Assembly: GCF_011762005.1 (NCBI RefSeq)
Contig: NZ_JAASQU010000001.1
Location: forward strand, 558,001-622,000
DNA length: 64,000 nucleotides
DNA from: Qipengyuania flava
GTDB lineage: Bacteria; Pseudomonadota; Alphaproteobacteria; Sphingomonadales; Sphingomonadaceae
Direction: 5' to 3'
Part shown: in pieces, positions 9,509 through 20,282 of the stretch
Position numbering within the stretch: the first letter of the stretch is position 1
How the letters are laid out: each line of letters begins with the position of its first letter
Position numbers and translations under genes: made by a program
The notes under the pieces: generated by a model
Told to the model about the DNA's origin: nothing
What the model saw: only the letters and a program-made list of their open reading frames with translations
Database searches by the model: none

Positions 9509-9847
9509 ATGACTGTCGGAGCACAATTGAGCGTCACCGATCAGCGGCGGATGGCCCGGCACCCGGTCGACCATCCGGTGATTGCCGAGCATTTCGGCAA
9601 GGGCGACGTTCGCCTGCACATCGCGAACATTTCCGCGAACGGGTTCATGATCGACAATGCCGAAGCGATCGGCCGCGGCGAGCGCGTTATCGTCCGGCTG
9701 CCGGTCATCGGCCGCATCGAGGCCTATTGCATCTGGGTACGCGACAACCGTGCGGGCTTCCAATTCGAACGGATCATCCGCGTCGACGATTTCCTCGCGA
9801 TGATCGACACGCTCCAGCCCAATCCGCGCTTGCGCAAGATGCGCTAA
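9509..9847 (+). CDS. PilZ domain protein
   Basis: This 112-residue protein is a single PilZ domain. It carries the c-di-GMP-binding signatures: a basic RRMARHP segment near residues 11-17 (RxxxR) and NISANGF near residues 40-46 (the [D/N]xSxxG motif). Such proteins act as c-di-GMP receptors controlling motility, polysaccharide or division. The start at 9509 is chosen because GGAGGA lies nine bases upstream; an earlier TTG in frame lacks a site. Upstream, between tyrS and this gene, is a GGTAAA/TTTACC inverted repeat near 9424-9446 of unknown role. Confidence 0.9.
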   Translation: MTVGAQLSVTDQRRMARHPVDHPVIAEHFGKGDVRLHIANISANGFMIDNAEAIGRGERVIVRLPVIGRIEAYCIWVRDNRAGFQFERIIRVDDFLAMIDTLQPNPRLRKMR

Positions 9848-9921
9848 GCCGCAACGCCTTCTACTAGAACGAGAAGCAGGCTCGTCTTCACAAGTGGAGG
9901 CGGGCCTGTCATGCGTCCGGC

Positions 9922-11232
9922 GTGACCGAGACCACCCTCCCCGACGCCGACCGATCGCCGCTGCGGATCGCCAATTTCCGCGCCTATTGGTTCAGCCGCC
10001 TGTCGATGACGCTGGCGCAATATGCGATGATGCTGATCATCGGCTGGCAGGCCTACAACATTGCGCGCGATGGCGGGATGGGTGTCGGCGCGGCCTCGGG
10101 ACAGTTGGCCCTTATCGGGCTGCTGCAATTCGTGCCGCTCTTCCTGCTTACGCCCTTCTCGGGCTGGGCGGCGGACCATTTTGATCGGCGCAACATCGCG
10201 CGCCTTACCGTCTTGGCCCAGCTTGGCTGCGCTGCCACGCTGGCCTGGCTGACTACCAGCAACAATCTGACGTTGCCGACTCTGTTTTCGGTCGCGGTGG
10301 TGCTCGGCATCGTCCGCGCGTTCAACGGCCCCGCCCTGTCCGCTCTCGCCCCCAATCTGGTACCCAAGACCATCCTTCCCAATGCCATCGCGCTGTCGAG
10401 CATAGCCTGGCAGGTGGGGATGATCGTAGGCCCTGCTATCGGTGGCTACACCTACGCCATTTTCCCTGCCCTGCCCTATTTCGTGGCGCTCGGGCTGTTC
10501 GCATGTTCGCTGATCGCGCTGTCCTTCATCGGCAGGGTGCCGCAGCCTCCGCGCGAAGCGAACCGGCGGCCGATCCACCAGATGGTCGAGGGCCTGCGTT
10601 ACGTGGTGCGGAACAAGATGGTGCTCGGCGCGATCACACTCGACCTGTTCGCGGTCTTTCTCGCCGGGGCGACCGCGCTTTTCCCGGTCTACGCCCGCGA
10701 CATCCTGGAGGTAGGCGAAACCGGCCTGGCACAGTTGGCGATGGCCCCTGCGGTTGGCGCGGCACTTACGGCTCTGTGGTTCAGTTTTCGGCCGCTCAAG
10801 ACCAATGTCGGGCCGAAGATGCTGCTGGCGGTGGCCGTGTTCGGGCTCGCGACGATCATCTTCGGCCTGTCGCAATCGATGCCGCTCAGCCTTGCCATGC
10901 TGTTCATCGTCGGCGCGGCGGACATGTTCAGCGTCTATATCCGCCAGTCGCTGATCCAGCTGCATACGCCCGATGACAAGCGCGGCCGGGTGTCCTCCGT
11001 CAGCCTGCTGACGATCAGCGCATCGAACGAGTTCGGCGATTTCTTCTCGGGCAGTCTCGCCTTTCTCCTCGGCCCGGTGCTGGCGGTGGTCGGCGGTGGC
11101 GTGGGTGCTATCGTCACGGTCGCGCTCTGGGCGAAAATTTTCCCCGTCCTGCGAACAACGCGGACCTTTGACCCTCCCGAAGAATTGCTAGACACTCCCC
11201 CCGAGCAGAAACTGCAGGAGCAGATGCCATGA
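9922..11232 (+). CDS. MFS transporter (DHA3/EntS-type)
   Basis: This 436-residue major facilitator has about twelve hydrophobic helices. The N-terminal [16 protein letters not shown] and the loop [17 protein letters not shown] (the conserved motif A region) fit the branch that includes the enterobactin exporter EntS and macrolide efflux pumps. The substrate cannot be inferred. The start is a GTG with a G-rich site rather far upstream (about 21 bases), so the exact start is less sure. The stop overlaps the cysK start by 4 bases (ATGA), giving an MFS-cysK-hydrolase operon. Confidence 0.88.
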   Translation: MTETTLPDADRSPLRIANFRAYWFSRLSMTLAQYAMMLIIGWQAYNIARDGGMGVGAASGQLALIGLLQFVPLFLLTPFSGWAADHFDRRNIARLTVLAQLGCAATLAWLTTSNNLTLPTLFSVAVVLGIVRAFNGPALSALAPNLVPKTILPNAIALSSIAWQVGMIVGPAIGGYTYAIFPALPYFVALGLFACSLIALSFIGRVPQPPREANRRPIHQMVEGLRYVVRNKMVLGAITLDLFAVFLAGATALFPVYARDILEVGETGLAQLAMAPAVGAALTALWFSFRPLKTNVGPKMLLAVAVFGLATIIFGLSQSMPLSLAMLFIVGAADMFSVYIRQSLIQLHTPDDKRGRVSSVSLLTISASNEFGDFFSGSLAFLLGPVLAVVGGGVGAIVTVALWAKIFPVLRTTRTFDPPEELLDTPPEQKLQEQMP

Positions 11233-12146
11233 AAGCCGACTCCGTCCTCGCCACCATTGGCGGCACCCCCCATATTCGCCTCTCGCGACTGTTTCCCGAT
11301 CACGAAGTCTGGGTGAAGAACGAGCGCGCCAATCCGGGCGGTTCGATCAAGGACCGCATCGGGCTCGCGATGATCGAGGATGCGGAAGCCGCGGGCAAGC
11401 TCAAGTCGGGTGGAACGATCGTCGAACCGACCAGCGGCAACACCGGTATCGGCCTCGCGATGGCTGCTGCGGTCAAGGGCTACAAGCTCGTCCTCGTCAT
11501 GCCCGAGAGCATGAGTGTCGAGCGCCGCCGCCTGATGCTCGCCTATGGTGCCACCTTCGACCTGACGCCCAAGGAAAAGGGCATGAAGGGCGCGATCGAG
11601 CGCGCGCAGGAACTCGTGGAACAGACCGAAGGGGCCTGGATGCCGAGCCAGTTCGACAACCCGTCCAACTTCGAGGTCCACAAGCGGACCACGGCCAAGG
11701 AAATCCTCGCTGACTTCGCCGACGATCCGATCGACGTGATGATTACCGGGGTCGGGACCGGCGGCCACCTGACCGGTTGCGCCGAAGTCCTCAAGGCCGA
11801 ATGGCCCGAAATGAAAGCTTATGCGGTCGAGCCGGCCGGTTCGCCCGTCATCAGCGGCGGCCAGCCCGGTCCGCACCCCATTCAGGGCATCGGCGCGGGT
11901 TTCGTCCCCGACAATCTGCATACGCAGGCAATCGATGGCGCAATTCAGGTGGAGCCCGAAGAGGCGAAGGAAATGGCGCGCCAGTGCGCGGCAAAAGAAG
12001 GCTTGCTGGTGGGGATTTCGAGCGGTGCGACGCTCGCCGCGATCAAGCAGAAGTTAACCGATCTGCCCTCTGGTTCGCGCGTGCTGGGCTTCAACTACGA
12101 CACCGGCGAGCGGTACCTCTCAGTGCCGGATTTCCTGCCTGAGTGA
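11229..12146 (+). CDS. cysK: Cysteine synthase A
   Basis: This is a 305-residue PLP enzyme that makes cysteine from O-acetylserine and sulfide. The PLP lysine is Lys41 in [11 protein letters not shown]. The substrate loop TSGNTG is at residues 68-73, and the phosphate-binding GVGTGGH glycine loop is near residue 178. The [19 protein letters not shown] segment is typical of CysK rather than CysM or cystathionine synthase. It is translationally coupled to the upstream MFS gene and to the downstream hydrolase by short overlaps. Confidence 0.95.
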   Translation: MKADSVLATIGGTPHIRLSRLFPDHEVWVKNERANPGGSIKDRIGLAMIEDAEAAGKLKSGGTIVEPTSGNTGIGLAMAAAVKGYKLVLVMPESMSVERRRLMLAYGATFDLTPKEKGMKGAIERAQELVEQTEGAWMPSQFDNPSNFEVHKRTTAKEILADFADDPIDVMITGVGTGGHLTGCAEVLKAEWPEMKAYAVEPAGSPVISGGQPGPHPIQGIGAGFVPDNLHTQAIDGAIQVEPEEAKEMARQCAAKEGLLVGISSGATLAAIKQKLTDLPSGSRVLGFNYDTGERYLSVPDFLPE

Positions 12147-12841
12147 TGGCGTTCAAGAAGGTCGGCTATGCGGATGGGGCGGTCGAACTGACCGCTCTGT
12201 CCGCTCGCCCCGAAGGCACGCCGCGCGGAGCCGTGGCAATCTATCCGACCTTCATGAACACAACGCCGGGGGTCGAGGCCAAGGCACAGGCGCTTGTCGA
12301 TGCGGGCTATGCGGTTCTGATCGGCGATTTCTACGGTCCTGAAACGCCGGCCGATTTCGACGCCGCTTTCGTGGCGATGGCCAGGCTACGATCCGACCCG
12401 CGCGCCATGCGGCGGCGGCTTGCGGCGACACTCGATCTGCTGCGCAGCCGGCATCCCGGCATTCCGCACCTGGCGATCGGGTTCTGCCTCGGGGGAATGG
12501 CGGTGCTGGAAATGGCCCGCGCGGGAGAGGACCTGCTCGCCGTCGCCAGTTTTCATGGCCTGCTCGAAACCGCGCTGCCCGCCGCAAAGCCGATCACGCC
12601 GCGCATTCTCGTATGCCACGGTGATGCCGATGCGATGGTCCCCCGTAAGCAGGTCATCGGTTTCTGGGAAGAGATGGACGCTGTGAAGGCCGACTGGCAT
12701 TTCCACAGCTATGCCGGGGTCGAACACGGCTTCACCATGTCGCATCGACCCGGTGGCAGCGCGAATCCTGCGCATGACGCAAGTGCCGAGCGCCAGAGCT
12801 GGGCCGCTATGCACAGCCTGTTCGACGAAGTTCTCGCCTGA
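12146..12841 (+). CDS. Dienelactone hydrolase family protein
   Basis: This 231-residue alpha/beta hydrolase has the dienelactone hydrolase catalytic triad: Cys114 in GFCLGG, Asp162 in HGDADAMVP and His194 in EHGF. The fold order (strand, IGFCLGG nucleophile elbow, aspartate, histidine) is intact and there is no signal peptide. The ATG overlaps the cysK stop by one base (TGATG). The natural ester or lactone is unknown; many such genes are general esterases. It is the last gene of its operon and is followed directly by a terminator hairpin. Confidence 0.88.
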   Translation: MAFKKVGYADGAVELTALSARPEGTPRGAVAIYPTFMNTTPGVEAKAQALVDAGYAVLIGDFYGPETPADFDAAFVAMARLRSDPRAMRRRLAATLDLLRSRHPGIPHLAIGFCLGGMAVLEMARAGEDLLAVASFHGLLETALPAAKPITPRILVCHGDADAMVPRKQVIGFWEEMDAVKADWHFHSYAGVEHGFTMSHRPGGSANPAHDASAERQSWAAMHSLFDEVLA

Positions 12842-12844
12842 CGC

Positions 12845-12880
12845 AAAAAGGCCCGGACGTTTCCGCCCGGGCCCTTTCCG
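12845..12880. terminator. Bidirectional intrinsic terminator
   Basis: GGCCCGG (12850-12856) and CCGGGCC (12867-12873) form a perfect 7-bp stem with a 10-base loop. It is flanked by five A residues on the left and CTTT on the right. It sits between two convergent genes, so it probably ends transcription from both sides. Confidence 0.75.
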
Positions 12881-12897
12881 CTACTATTTCGAACCGC

Positions 12898-14703
12898 TCA
12901 GGCGGCGGTTGCGAAGGCGTCTTCGCCCAGCGCCATCATGCTGTCGCTGCCCGATTCGAGCTTGCGCCGCAACGCGCCCGCATCGGGAAGATAGCGATCC
13001 ATGTAATAGCGCGCGGTTGTAAGCTTCGCTTCGTAGAACGCCTTGTCGTCGGTTCCTGCAGCAAGCGCCGCCTGAGCGACCTTGGCCATGCGCAGCCACA
13101 TCCAGCCCAGCGTCACGATGCCCATGATGTGCATGTAGTGATGCGCGCCGGCACCGAGATGGTTGGGGTTCTGCATGGCATTCTGCATGAACCACATGGT
13201 GGCCGCCTGCTGCTGGCCGAGGGCCTTTTCCAGTGCTTCGGCCAGCGGAGCCAGCGTCTCGTCTCCCTTGGCTTCGGCAATGTCATCGCCCACCACCTTG
13301 AAGAAGGCCTGTACTGCAGCGCCGCCCTTCTGCGCGAGCTTGCGGCCGCACAGGTCCATCGCCTGCACACCGTTGGTGCCTTCGTAGATCTGGGCGATAC
13401 GGGCGTCGCGAACGAACTGGCTCATGCCCCATTCCTCGATGTAGCCGTGACCACCGAAGACCTGCTGCATGTTGGTCGCGACTTCATAGCCCTTGTCGGT
13501 GCCGTAGCCCTTGATGACCGGGGTCAGCAGGCCAATGAGCATGTCGGCCTGCTCGCGCTCTTCTTCGATTGCAGCCTTGTGGCTGAGGTCGACCTGCAAC
13601 GCGCCCCACAGGCACAGTGCGCGCATGCCTTCGGTGAAGGCCTTCGCGTCCATCAGCATGCGGCGAACATCGGGATGCACGAAGATCGGGTCGGCCTGCT
13701 GTTCGGGCTCTGCCGGACCAGTCAAGGCGCGGCCCTGGCGCCGATCGAGCGCATAGGCCACTGCGTTCTGGTAAGCCACTTCGGCTTGGCTGAGGCCTTG
13801 AATCCCCACGCCGAGACGCGCGGCGTTCATCATGATGAACATGGCGGCAAGACCCTTGTTCTCCTCGCCGACGAGCCAGCCCTTCGCGCCATCGTAATTG
13901 AGCACGCAAGTGGCATTGCCGTGAATGCCCATCTTGTGTTCGATCGAACCGCAGACAACGCCGTTGCGCTCGCCGATCGAGCCATCTTCCTCGACGAGGA
14001 ACTTGGGCACAACGAACAGTGAGATGCCCTTGGTGCTGTCGGGCGCGCCGGGAGTCTTGGCGAGAACAAGGTGGATGATGTTGTCAGCCATGTCGTGTTC
14101 GCCGGCCGAGATGAAGATCTTGGTGCCGGTGATCGCATAGCTGCCATCGGCCTGCGGTTCGGCCTTGGTCCGGATCATGCCCAGATCGGTGCCGCAATGC
14201 GGCTCGGTCAGGTTCATCGTGCCGGTCCATTCGTTGGAGATCATCTTGGGAAGATACTTCTCCTTCTGCTCTTGGCTGCCCTTGGCGAGCAGTGCGGAAA
14301 CCGCGCCGTTGGTCAGGCCCGGATACATGCCGAAGGCCTGGTTGGCGCTCGACACGAATTCCTCGAATGCGAAGCCAAGAACGTGCGGCATTCCCTGGCC
14401 GCCGAATTCCTCGGGCTGCGAAAGCGTGCCCCAGCCCGCCTCGCGGAACTGGTCGAAGGCTTCCTTGAACCCCTTGGGTGCAGTGACCGAACCGTCCTCG
14501 TGGCGGGTACAACCTTCCTGGTCGCCCGACTGATTGATCGGGGCGAGAACTTCTGCGCAGAACTTGCCGCCTTCGTTGATCACGGCATCGGTCACGTCGG
14601 CGCTGGCCGCTTCGAAACCGGGCAGTTCGGCATAGCTTTCGAGATCGAGCATCTCATTGATAATGAAGCGGGTGTCGCGGGTCGGCGCGGTATAACTGGG
14701 CAT
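12898..14703 (-). CDS. Acyl-CoA dehydrogenase, DmdC/AcdA-like long form
   Basis: This is a 601-residue FAD-dependent acyl-CoA dehydrogenase with the extra C-terminal domain of the long subfamily (3-methylmercaptopropionyl-CoA dehydrogenase DmdC and its homologues). The catalytic base is Glu441 in [17 protein letters not shown]-binding segments [13 protein letters not shown] and [11 protein letters not shown] are present, and [12 protein letters not shown] lies ahead of the active site. It oxidises acyl-CoA to enoyl-CoA in the cytoplasm; the chain specificity is not readable. It lies 53 bases after the MerR gene on the same strand, so it is probably co-transcribed and controlled with it. Confidence 0.93.
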   Translation of the reverse strand: MPSYTAPTRDTRFIINEMLDLESYAELPGFEAASADVTDAVINEGGKFCAEVLAPINQSGDQEGCTRHEDGSVTAPKGFKEAFDQFREAGWGTLSQPEEFGGQGMPHVLGFAFEEFVSSANQAFGMYPGLTNGAVSALLAKGSQEQKEKYLPKMISNEWTGTMNLTEPHCGTDLGMIRTKAEPQADGSYAITGTKIFISAGEHDMADNIIHLVLAKTPGAPDSTKGISLFVVPKFLVEEDGSIGERNGVVCGSIEHKMGIHGNATCVLNYDGAKGWLVGEENKGLAAMFIMMNAARLGVGIQGLSQAEVAYQNAVAYALDRRQGRALTGPAEPEQQADPIFVHPDVRRMLMDAKAFTEGMRALCLWGALQVDLSHKAAIEEEREQADMLIGLLTPVIKGYGTDKGYEVATNMQQVFGGHGYIEEWGMSQFVRDARIAQIYEGTNGVQAMDLCGRKLAQKGGAAVQAFFKVVGDDIAEAKGDETLAPLAEALEKALGQQQAATMWFMQNAMQNPNHLGAGAHHYMHIMGIVTLGWMWLRMAKVAQAALAAGTDDKAFYEAKLTTARYYMDRYLPDAGALRRKLESGSDSMMALGEDAFATAA

Positions 14704-14756
14704 TGTGGGGTCCTTGGGTCTTGAAGGTCGGTTCCGGATCTCGCCGGGGAGGCAAT

Positions 14757-15215
14757 TCAGTCGAGATCGAGGGTTTCGATATGGTCGATGAACTCGGTCA
14801 ATTCGGTGATCGAGCTGTCGATATCGTCACGCTGTTCTTTCAGCTTGGCGACATGCGTCTTGCATTTCTCGATTGTGACACGGCGTTGTTCGACGCGGCC
14901 GTCACCCAGATCGTAGAGGTCAATCATCTCGCGGATTTCGGTGAGCGAGAAACCGACGTTCTTGGCCCGCATGATCCACGCGAGCCGCGCACGGTCACGC
15001 TTCGAATAAATCCGCGTGAGGCCGATACGCGATGGCGCGATCAGGCCCTCATCCTCGTAAAATCGCAGCGCACGCGCGGTGCAGCCGAATTCGCTCGTGA
15101 GGTCAGAGATCGAATATTGTTCGCGACCGAGTTCGTCCGGGCGCTCGATATGCGCCCCGGCATGGCGACGATCGCCATTTGCGGCAGGATAGTCGTTGTG
15201 CAGCGGCTGTGTCAT
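14757..15215 (-). CDS. MerR family transcriptional regulator
   Basis: This 152-residue regulator has an N-terminal MerR winged helix-turn-helix (about residues 32-105, with [20 protein letters not shown] and [19 protein letters not shown]). A C-terminal coiled coil follows ([18 protein letters not shown]). It lacks the cysteine cluster of metal-sensing MerR proteins and resembles the LiuR-type regulators of acyl-CoA catabolism. The start used is ATG 15215; a GTG nine bases earlier is in frame. A near-perfect dyad lies within its own promoter, and it is followed by the acyl-CoA dehydrogenase gene, so it likely controls both. Confidence 0.88.
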   Translation of the reverse strand: MTQPLHNDYPAANGDRRHAGAHIERPDELGREQYSISDLTSEFGCTARALRFYEDEGLIAPSRIGLTRIYSKRDRARLAWIMRAKNVGFSLTEIREMIDLYDLGDGRVEQRRVTIEKCKTHVAKLKEQRDDIDSSITELTEFIDHIETLDLD

Positions 15216-15221
15216 GCGCTG

Positions 15222-15251
15222 CACATAATCGCACGTTTACGTAAGCGTCAA
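15222..15251 (-). promoter_or_regulatory. MerR-type promoter and operator
   Basis: On the minus strand a TTGACG -35 box (15246-15251) and a TATGTG -10 box (15222-15227) are 18 bases apart. Between and overlapping them is a 16-bp dyad, ACGCTTACGTAAACGT (15233-15248), symmetric in 7 of 8 pairs. An operator between the -35 and -10 is the classic MerR layout. The predicted transcript start falls on or next to the A of ATG 15215, so the message may be leaderless. Confidence 0.6.
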
Positions 15252-15619
15252 GACTTGACGGGTTGGAGAGCACCATCATCGAGGACGCGGTAGAAACAGC
15301 TCGGCACGCCGGTATGGCATGTCGGGCCGGCAGGGATGCAGGACAGGACCAGCGCGTCCTGATCGCAGTCTACCAAGATGGACTGAACGCGCAGAACGTG
15401 ACCGGATGTCTCGCCCTTCTGCCAAAGTTTGCCACGCGACCGCGAATGGAAATGCGCCAGTCCCGTTTCGCGCGTGGCATCGAGCGCTACCTGGTCCATG
15501 AAGCCAACCATCAATACGGCACGCGTTTCGTGATGCACCACCACCGCGGTCAGCAATCCCTGGTCGTCGAATTTCGGCATGAACCGCGATCCGGTCTCGC
15601 GTTCGGTTGTGTCGCCCAC
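15248..15619 (-). CDS. hisI: Phosphoribosyl-AMP cyclohydrolase
   Basis: This 123-residue enzyme opens the adenine ring of phosphoribosyl-AMP in histidine synthesis. The zinc-binding and catalytic pattern is present: SRSRGKLWQKGETSGH, then VDCDQDALVL, and the GPTCHTGVPSCFYR cysteine/histidine site. It is the single-domain form without a HisE fusion. The start chosen is GTG 15619 because AGGAAAGG lies about ten bases upstream and GDTTERETGSRF fits family N-termini. Longer in-frame starts run into poorly coding, A/T-richer DNA. It is not next to other his genes here. Confidence 0.93.
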   Translation of the reverse strand: MGDTTERETGSRFMPKFDDQGLLTAVVVHHETRAVLMVGFMDQVALDATRETGLAHFHSRSRGKLWQKGETSGHVLRVQSILVDCDQDALVLSCIPAGPTCHTGVPSCFYRVLDDGALQPVKS

Positions 15620-15726
15620 TACTGTATGGCCTTTCCTGATCCGATGTGGCGTCTTGTTGTTGCACGATAACCACAAAGTCGAGCTATTTTCCCATTTTGC
15701 GCAAATGTCTGTTTGATAACAGCGAA

Positions 15727-15968
15727 GTTTCGGGAACAAACGTGCGTGCAGGCAAGTGAGGCCTGCCCACCGGAGCAGGTGCCAACAGAGCGCCAGGTTC
15801 AGGGGGTCAACGGATCCGCTGCCGCGAACGAGGGTTTACGCGGCGCATCCGCAACGATGAGGGATGGACCCAAGGTGCATGCTGGGGGGCTGCACCCGTG
15901 CCGCGAGGCAGGTCCGGTTATATTCGTCACGTGGCGCCCGGGACCGAAAGGTCCCGGGCGTTTCGTTT
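15727..15968 (+). ncRNA. Candidate structured non-coding RNA (6S-like rod fold, unassigned)
   Basis: This stretch between hisI and comF has no convincing ORF on the plus strand but can fold into nested stems. The outer stem is ACCGGA (15769-15774) with TCCGGT (15913-15918). Inside it GGGTC (15804-15808) pairs with GACCC (15867-15871). The apical arm is GGAT/ATCC plus GCCGCG/CGCGGC (15812-15850). A side hairpin GGTGCA/TGCACC (15874-15896) has a G-rich loop, and a 5' hairpin GCAGGC/GCCTGC lies at 15748-15766. It ends at a very strong terminator. The rod shape with a large internal bubble resembles 6S RNA, but I do not see 6S sequence signatures and the neighbours are not the usual ones. The 5' end is a guess. 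Confidence 0.45.
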
Positions 15969-16742
15969 GGGGCCACCCGAACTCGCGGCAGAATGCGGCA
16001 GTGCCTCGTCCAGCACCCGCGCAAAACAGACTATCGTTACCCGCGTCGCACCGGCGCGCTTCAGCACTTTGACACAGGCCCGACTGGTCGCACCGCTTGT
16101 CAGCACATCGTCGACCAGCAACACGTCTCGCCCTTGGACGCGAGACCGGCGGGCATTCCTGATGCCGATCGCCCCCTGCAGCACCCGTGCACGGGTCTTG
16201 CGTCCCAGCCCGCCAAGGCTCGGCGTCGGCCTGTTGCGCACCAGCGCGTCGACGCACAGTGTTCCGTACCCCTGTTTCGCCAGTTCTCGCCCGAGCAGTC
16301 CGGCCTGGTTGAAGCCACGCTCCCATAACCGCCGGCGGTGCAGGGGCACGGGAACGATGACCCGCTCACCTTCCGCGGGCGGCAAGCGCGCCGAGATCAT
16401 CCGCGCCAGCAGCGGCGCAAGCGCGATCCGGCGCCCGTGCTTGAACGACAGCACCAACTTGCGCGCGGTTTCGGTGTAGAGCGTCCCAGCGGCAATACCG
16501 TCGTGATTGGGTGGATCGGCAAGACAGACCGCACAGATCGCCCCTTCTGTCGGTCCATTTTCACCGAACGGCCGCTGGCAGGCCGCGCAGCCTGGATCGG
16601 ATGGGATGACAAGGTCGTCCCAGCACGCACCACACAATCCACCCTGCTCCGCCACGGCACCGCCGCAGGCCGGACAGCGCGGCGGATAGACGAAGTCGAG
16701 CACGGGCGCGATGCTCCGCATGAAGAGGCCGCTTGTCGACAT
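15927..16742 (-). CDS. comF: ComF family phosphoribosyltransferase-like protein
   Basis: This 271-residue ComF-type protein has an N-terminal zinc-finger-like region with CPACGG, CGACW, CAACQ and CAVC pairs. The phosphoribosyltransferase fold follows, with its PRPP-binding signature VLLVDDVLTSGAT near residues 206-218. Family members are linked to DNA uptake, but many non-competent bacteria keep them and the reaction is not established. The start (ATG 16742) is one of two close candidates; ATG 16721 is also plausible, and neither has a clear ribosome-binding site. The final 13 or so residues are encoded by the opposing terminator hairpin, so the natural C-terminus may be recent. It is divergent from the methyltransferase gene. 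Confidence 0.88.
   Translation of the reverse strand: MSTSGLFMRSIAPVLDFVYPPRCPACGGAVAEQGGLCGACWDDLVIPSDPGCAACQRPFGENGPTEGAICAVCLADPPNHDGIAAGTLYTETARKLVLSFKHGRRIALAPLLARMISARLPPAEGERVIVPVPLHRRRLWERGFNQAGLLGRELAKQGYGTLCVDALVRNRPTPSLGGLGRKTRARVLQGAIGIRNARRSRVQGRDVLLVDDVLTSGATSRACVKVLKRAGATRVTIVCFARVLDEALPHSAASSGGPKRNARDLSVPGAT
15935..15968 (+). terminator. Strong intrinsic terminator, plus strand
   Basis: A perfect 11-bp stem, CGCCCGGGACC (15935-15945) with GGTCCCGGGCG (15950-15960), is closed by a GAAA tetraloop and followed by TTTCGTTT. The T-rich side is on the plus strand only. It overlaps the last codons of comF on the minus strand. No plus-strand protein gene ends here, which is the main argument for an RNA gene upstream. 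Confidence 0.8.
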
Positions 16743-16797
16743 GTTCGCATGCTGCATCGCTTGCACGCGGGTGGCAAGCACGGCAGGGCACCGCCCC

Positions 16798-17552
16798 ATG
16801 GCCACCACTGCCCCGCCCCGCATCTTTTCGCGCGACCGCCGGATCACGGGTTTGCGCCGCGCAAGGATTCGCCAGGCGCATAGCGACGCCGCGCGTTACA
16901 TCCTCGACGACATGGTCGAGGACGTGCTCGACCGGCTCGAATTCATCCGCTTGGCCCCCAGACGCGTGCTGGTGATCGGCGACTGGACAGGTACGCTGGC
17001 ACTGTCGCTGCGTGGCGCGGGTGCGCATGTGGAGGAGCATGACGCGGCGAGCCTCGACGAGGAAAGCCCGATCGATGGCGCACCCTACGATCTCGTCGTC
17101 AGCCTCGCCTCGCTCGACCGGGTCAATGACCTTCCCGGTGCGCTGCTTCACATGCGCAACGCGCTGGCGGACGAAGGACTAATGATCGCCAGCATCGTCG
17201 GCGCGGGCAGCCTGCCGCAATTGCGCAAAGCGATTCTTGCTGCCGAACCCGACCGACCTGCGGCGCGGATGCATCCGCTGGTCGACAACCAGGCCGCGTC
17301 CGCGCTGCTCCAGCGTGCGCTATTCAAGCGGCAGGTGGTCGACAGCCACACGCTCACCGTCTCCTTCGGGTCGCTCGCTCGGCTGGTGTCCGACCTGCGC
17401 GATCAGGGGCTTGGGAGCGTGCTGGCGAGCGCCGCCCCGCCGCTGGGCAAGGCCGCGCTCGAACGCGCGGAGATGGCCTTCATGAAGTCGGCCAACGCCA
17501 AGGGCCGGGTGCTCGAAAGCTTCGAGATCCTGACCCTTACCGGCTGGAAGGA

Positions 17553-17556
<4 letters not shown>
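16798..17556 (+). CDS. SAM-dependent methyltransferase, NDUFAF5/BioC-like
   Basis: This 252-residue class I methyltransferase-fold protein has the SAM-binding glycine region modified to VLVIGDWTGTLA. Downstream strands PYDLVVSLASLDRVNDLPGAL and GLMIASIVGAGSLPQLR are typical of the NDUFAF5/BioC-like group. The start MATTAPPRIFSRDR fits alphaproteobacterial relatives of the mitochondrial complex I assembly factor NDUFAF5, which hydroxylates an arginine rather than methylating it. Which activity applies here is not determinable. It overlaps the convergent ppdK stop by 4 bases and is divergent from comF. Confidence 0.82.
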
Positions 17557-20225
<2,669 letters not shown>

Positions 20226-20282
20226 CAAGGCAATCCCTACAACTTGGACCACATGGACCACAGTCCATGAAGCAATAATCCA

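Noticed and set aside
15727-15968. tmRNA, SRP RNA or RNase P RNA in the hisI-comF gap
   Set aside because: None of the diagnostic parts (tag peptide frame and T arm, the GGAAGG SRP loop, the RNase P P4 core) are present.
20253-20268. ATGGAC-CACA-GTCCAT hairpin between glyS and ppdK as a regulator
   Set aside because: It is a real inverted repeat but short, with no T tract and no matching sites in the window; too little to call a function.
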